Position numbers and translations under genes: made by a program
NCBI RefSeq assembly: GCF_029894425.1
Contig: NZ_JARXYJ010000003.1
Location: 186,001 to 250,000 of the forward strand
Reading direction: 5' to 3'
Origin: Streptomyces sp. SAI-127
Lineage (GTDB): Bacteria > Actinomycetota > Actinomycetes > Streptomycetales > Streptomycetaceae
Length of the DNA: 64,000 nucleotides
Notes under the pieces: generated by a model
The model's input: the letters and a program-made list of their open reading frames with translations, nothing else
What the model was told of the DNA's origin: nothing
Database searches by the model: none
Shown here: one piece after another, positions 63,097 through 64,000 of the stretch
How the letters are laid out: each line of letters starts with the position of its first letter
Numbering within the stretch: the stretch's first letter is position 1

Positions 63097-63681
63097 TCAT
63101 TGGCCACGGCGCTTTGCCTCGGCCGTTGGGGCGGATGGTCGGGACGGGCTGACCGGCTGCTCGGTGACCAGTGCTTCGAAGAGGCTTCGGGCGTCGGTCA
63201 TCGCCTCCCGCATGTCCTCGGTGCCGCTCGGCTCGTGGGCCGCCGTGTGCATGCTGCGGTAGCCCTGGACGTAGAGGGCGTGGTGGACGGAGAGGGCGGC
63301 CATCTGGTCCTCGAACCGCTCGCCGTCAGGGAAGCCGCGGTCCCTTGCCAGGCGGGCCAGCAGTGCGTCCGCTTCGATGGCGCCCTGCTGCGGTGATTCG
63401 ACGAACTGCTCCTGGACGGCGGCCCATCGCGTCATGTAGCGCTCGCGGGCCGAGGGCGTCAGCGGCTGCTGTGCGAGGAGGCCGTGCTCCTTCACACGCT
63501 TGCCGAGTTCCTGTTCGGCGGCCCTGGTGTCGCCGTCGTGGTCGGCGACTGCGCGGGCGTACTCGGGGCCGAATCGGCGCTTGAGCCCCTGCCCGCCACC
63601 GTCCTGGGTTCCTCCACGTCCGGGGTAGAGGAGGATGGCCAGGCCGATGAAGGCCACGGCGATGATCACGATGATGATCAT
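63097..63681 (-). CDS. membrane-anchored protein of unknown function
   Basis: 194 residues. A single N-terminal helix (MIIIVIIAVAFIGLAILLYP) then a helical soluble domain: RRFGPEYARAVADHDGDTRA, AEQELGKRVKEHGLL, RYMTRWAAVQEQFVESPQQG, MREAMTDARSLFEALV. This protein type is commonly seen next to CsbD in Streptomyces. The ribosome site is weak. It lies convergent to AmaP and downstream of CsbD. Confidence 0.85.
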   Translation of the reverse strand: MIIIVIIAVAFIGLAILLYPGRGGTQDGGGQGLKRRFGPEYARAVADHDGDTRAAEQELGKRVKEHGLLAQQPLTPSARERYMTRWAAVQEQFVESPQQGAIEADALLARLARDRGFPDGERFEDQMAALSVHHALYVQGYRSMHTAAHEPSGTEDMREAMTDARSLFEALVTEQPVSPSRPSAPTAEAKRRGQ

Positions 63682-63808
63682 GATTGGCTTTGCCGGCTCT
63701 CGGTTCGCACGCTGGTCTGCTTCATTGCCGTCGATTCCTGTCGGCTGATGGGCGTTCGGGCATGCCGGGTGGTGTCCGCGACGTGGGCACCACCCGGGGC
63801 GTTGGTGG

Positions 63809-63982
63809 TCAGGTCTTGAAGGCGTCCTTGGCCTTGTCGCCGGACTGCTTCAGGTTTCCCGAGACCCGGTCGGTCTTGCCTTCGCGCCGCAGTCGCCTAT
63901 TGCCGGTGGTCCGGCCGATGCGTTCGGTGACCCTGCCCTTGAACGCCTGCGTCTTGTGCCTGATGGTCTGTCCGACACTCAT
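63809..63982 (-). CDS. CsbD-like general stress protein
   Basis: 57 residues: MSVGQTIRHKTQAFKGRVTE, GRTTGNRRLRREGKTDRV, then SGNLKQSGDKAKDAFKT. Length and pattern match the CsbD family of small hydrophilic stress proteins (often under general-stress sigma control). AGGAGG lies just before the ATG. It joins the envelope-stress genes at the right end of the window. Confidence 0.9.
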   Translation of the reverse strand: MSVGQTIRHKTQAFKGRVTERIGRTTGNRRLRREGKTDRVSGNLKQSGDKAKDAFKT

Positions 63983-64000
63983 GGCCGGCCTCCTGCTTGT

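Overview
The window is very GC-rich with strong third-position GC bias, GTG/TTG starts, large LuxR-type ATPase (LAL) regulators, an Asp23/AmaP/DUF6286 cluster and a linear-replicon Tap-like remnant. All of this points to a Streptomyces or close relative, probably an accessory chromosome-arm region. No rRNA, tRNA or CRISPR array was seen.

0.1-44 kb is a stress/redox island. The main observation is a 27-bp promoter element, TGTCACA-N16-GGTC. It occurs 14 times perfectly and 4 more times with one or two changes, nearly always in an intergenic gap and pointing at the next gene. It matches the published ECF41 sigma-factor promoter type (TGTCACA at -35, CGTC-like at -10). The window encodes two full ECF41 sigma factors with a fused SnoaL-like C-terminal domain (15648-16652, which carries the element in front of itself, and 20183-21079). 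A third, ECF41-like protein (14972-15694) keeps the SnoaL domain but has lost sigma region 4. Genes under the element include NmrA-like reductases (two intact, one frameshifted), a carboxymuconolactone decarboxylase by read-through, a fumarate-reductase-like flavoprotein and a divergent 7Fe ferredoxin, and a decayed second flavoprotein. Also included are an esterase pair, a cupin plus a membrane protein, an adenylation enzyme plus aldehyde dehydrogenase pair (EhpF/EhpG- or LuxE/LuxC-like), a GNAT enzyme followed by ilvC and a VOC fusion protein, two paralogous small coiled-coil proteins, a SpoIIE-type phosphatase, type II NADH dehydrogenase and a methyltransferase. Pyruvate dehydrogenase E1 and an unusual E2 lie downstream of the first element. 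The picture is an ECF41-controlled programme that rewires electron transfer and carboxylic-acid/aldehyde metabolism. Two LAL regulators lie at 0.1-2.9 kb and 35.5-38.2 kb.

42.8-53.4 kb is mixed: a secreted cupin, fragments of ferredoxin reductase, hydroxyacid dehydrogenase and ATP-dependent DNA ligase, an SDR-DUF1330 fusion divergent from an HxlR regulator with a clear operator, a decayed second HxlR, a transposase remnant, a frameshifted SDR, a methyltransferase, a lipoprotein and a secreted S1 protease.

53.7-59.5 kb is a graveyard: a Tap-like fragment, an IS3-family remnant abutting a multiply frameshifted Rhs/YD-repeat gene with a four-base-overlapping small membrane protein (possible immunity protein), a lower-GC hypothetical gene and two decayed genes.

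59.5-64 kb is a well-kept alkaline-shock (Asp23) envelope cluster: Asp23, a small membrane protein, an Asp23-like protein, DUF6286, AmaP, a divergent partner, a membrane-anchored protein and CsbD. Several genes differ from intact paralogues by single-base frameshifts; some could be sequencing errors.
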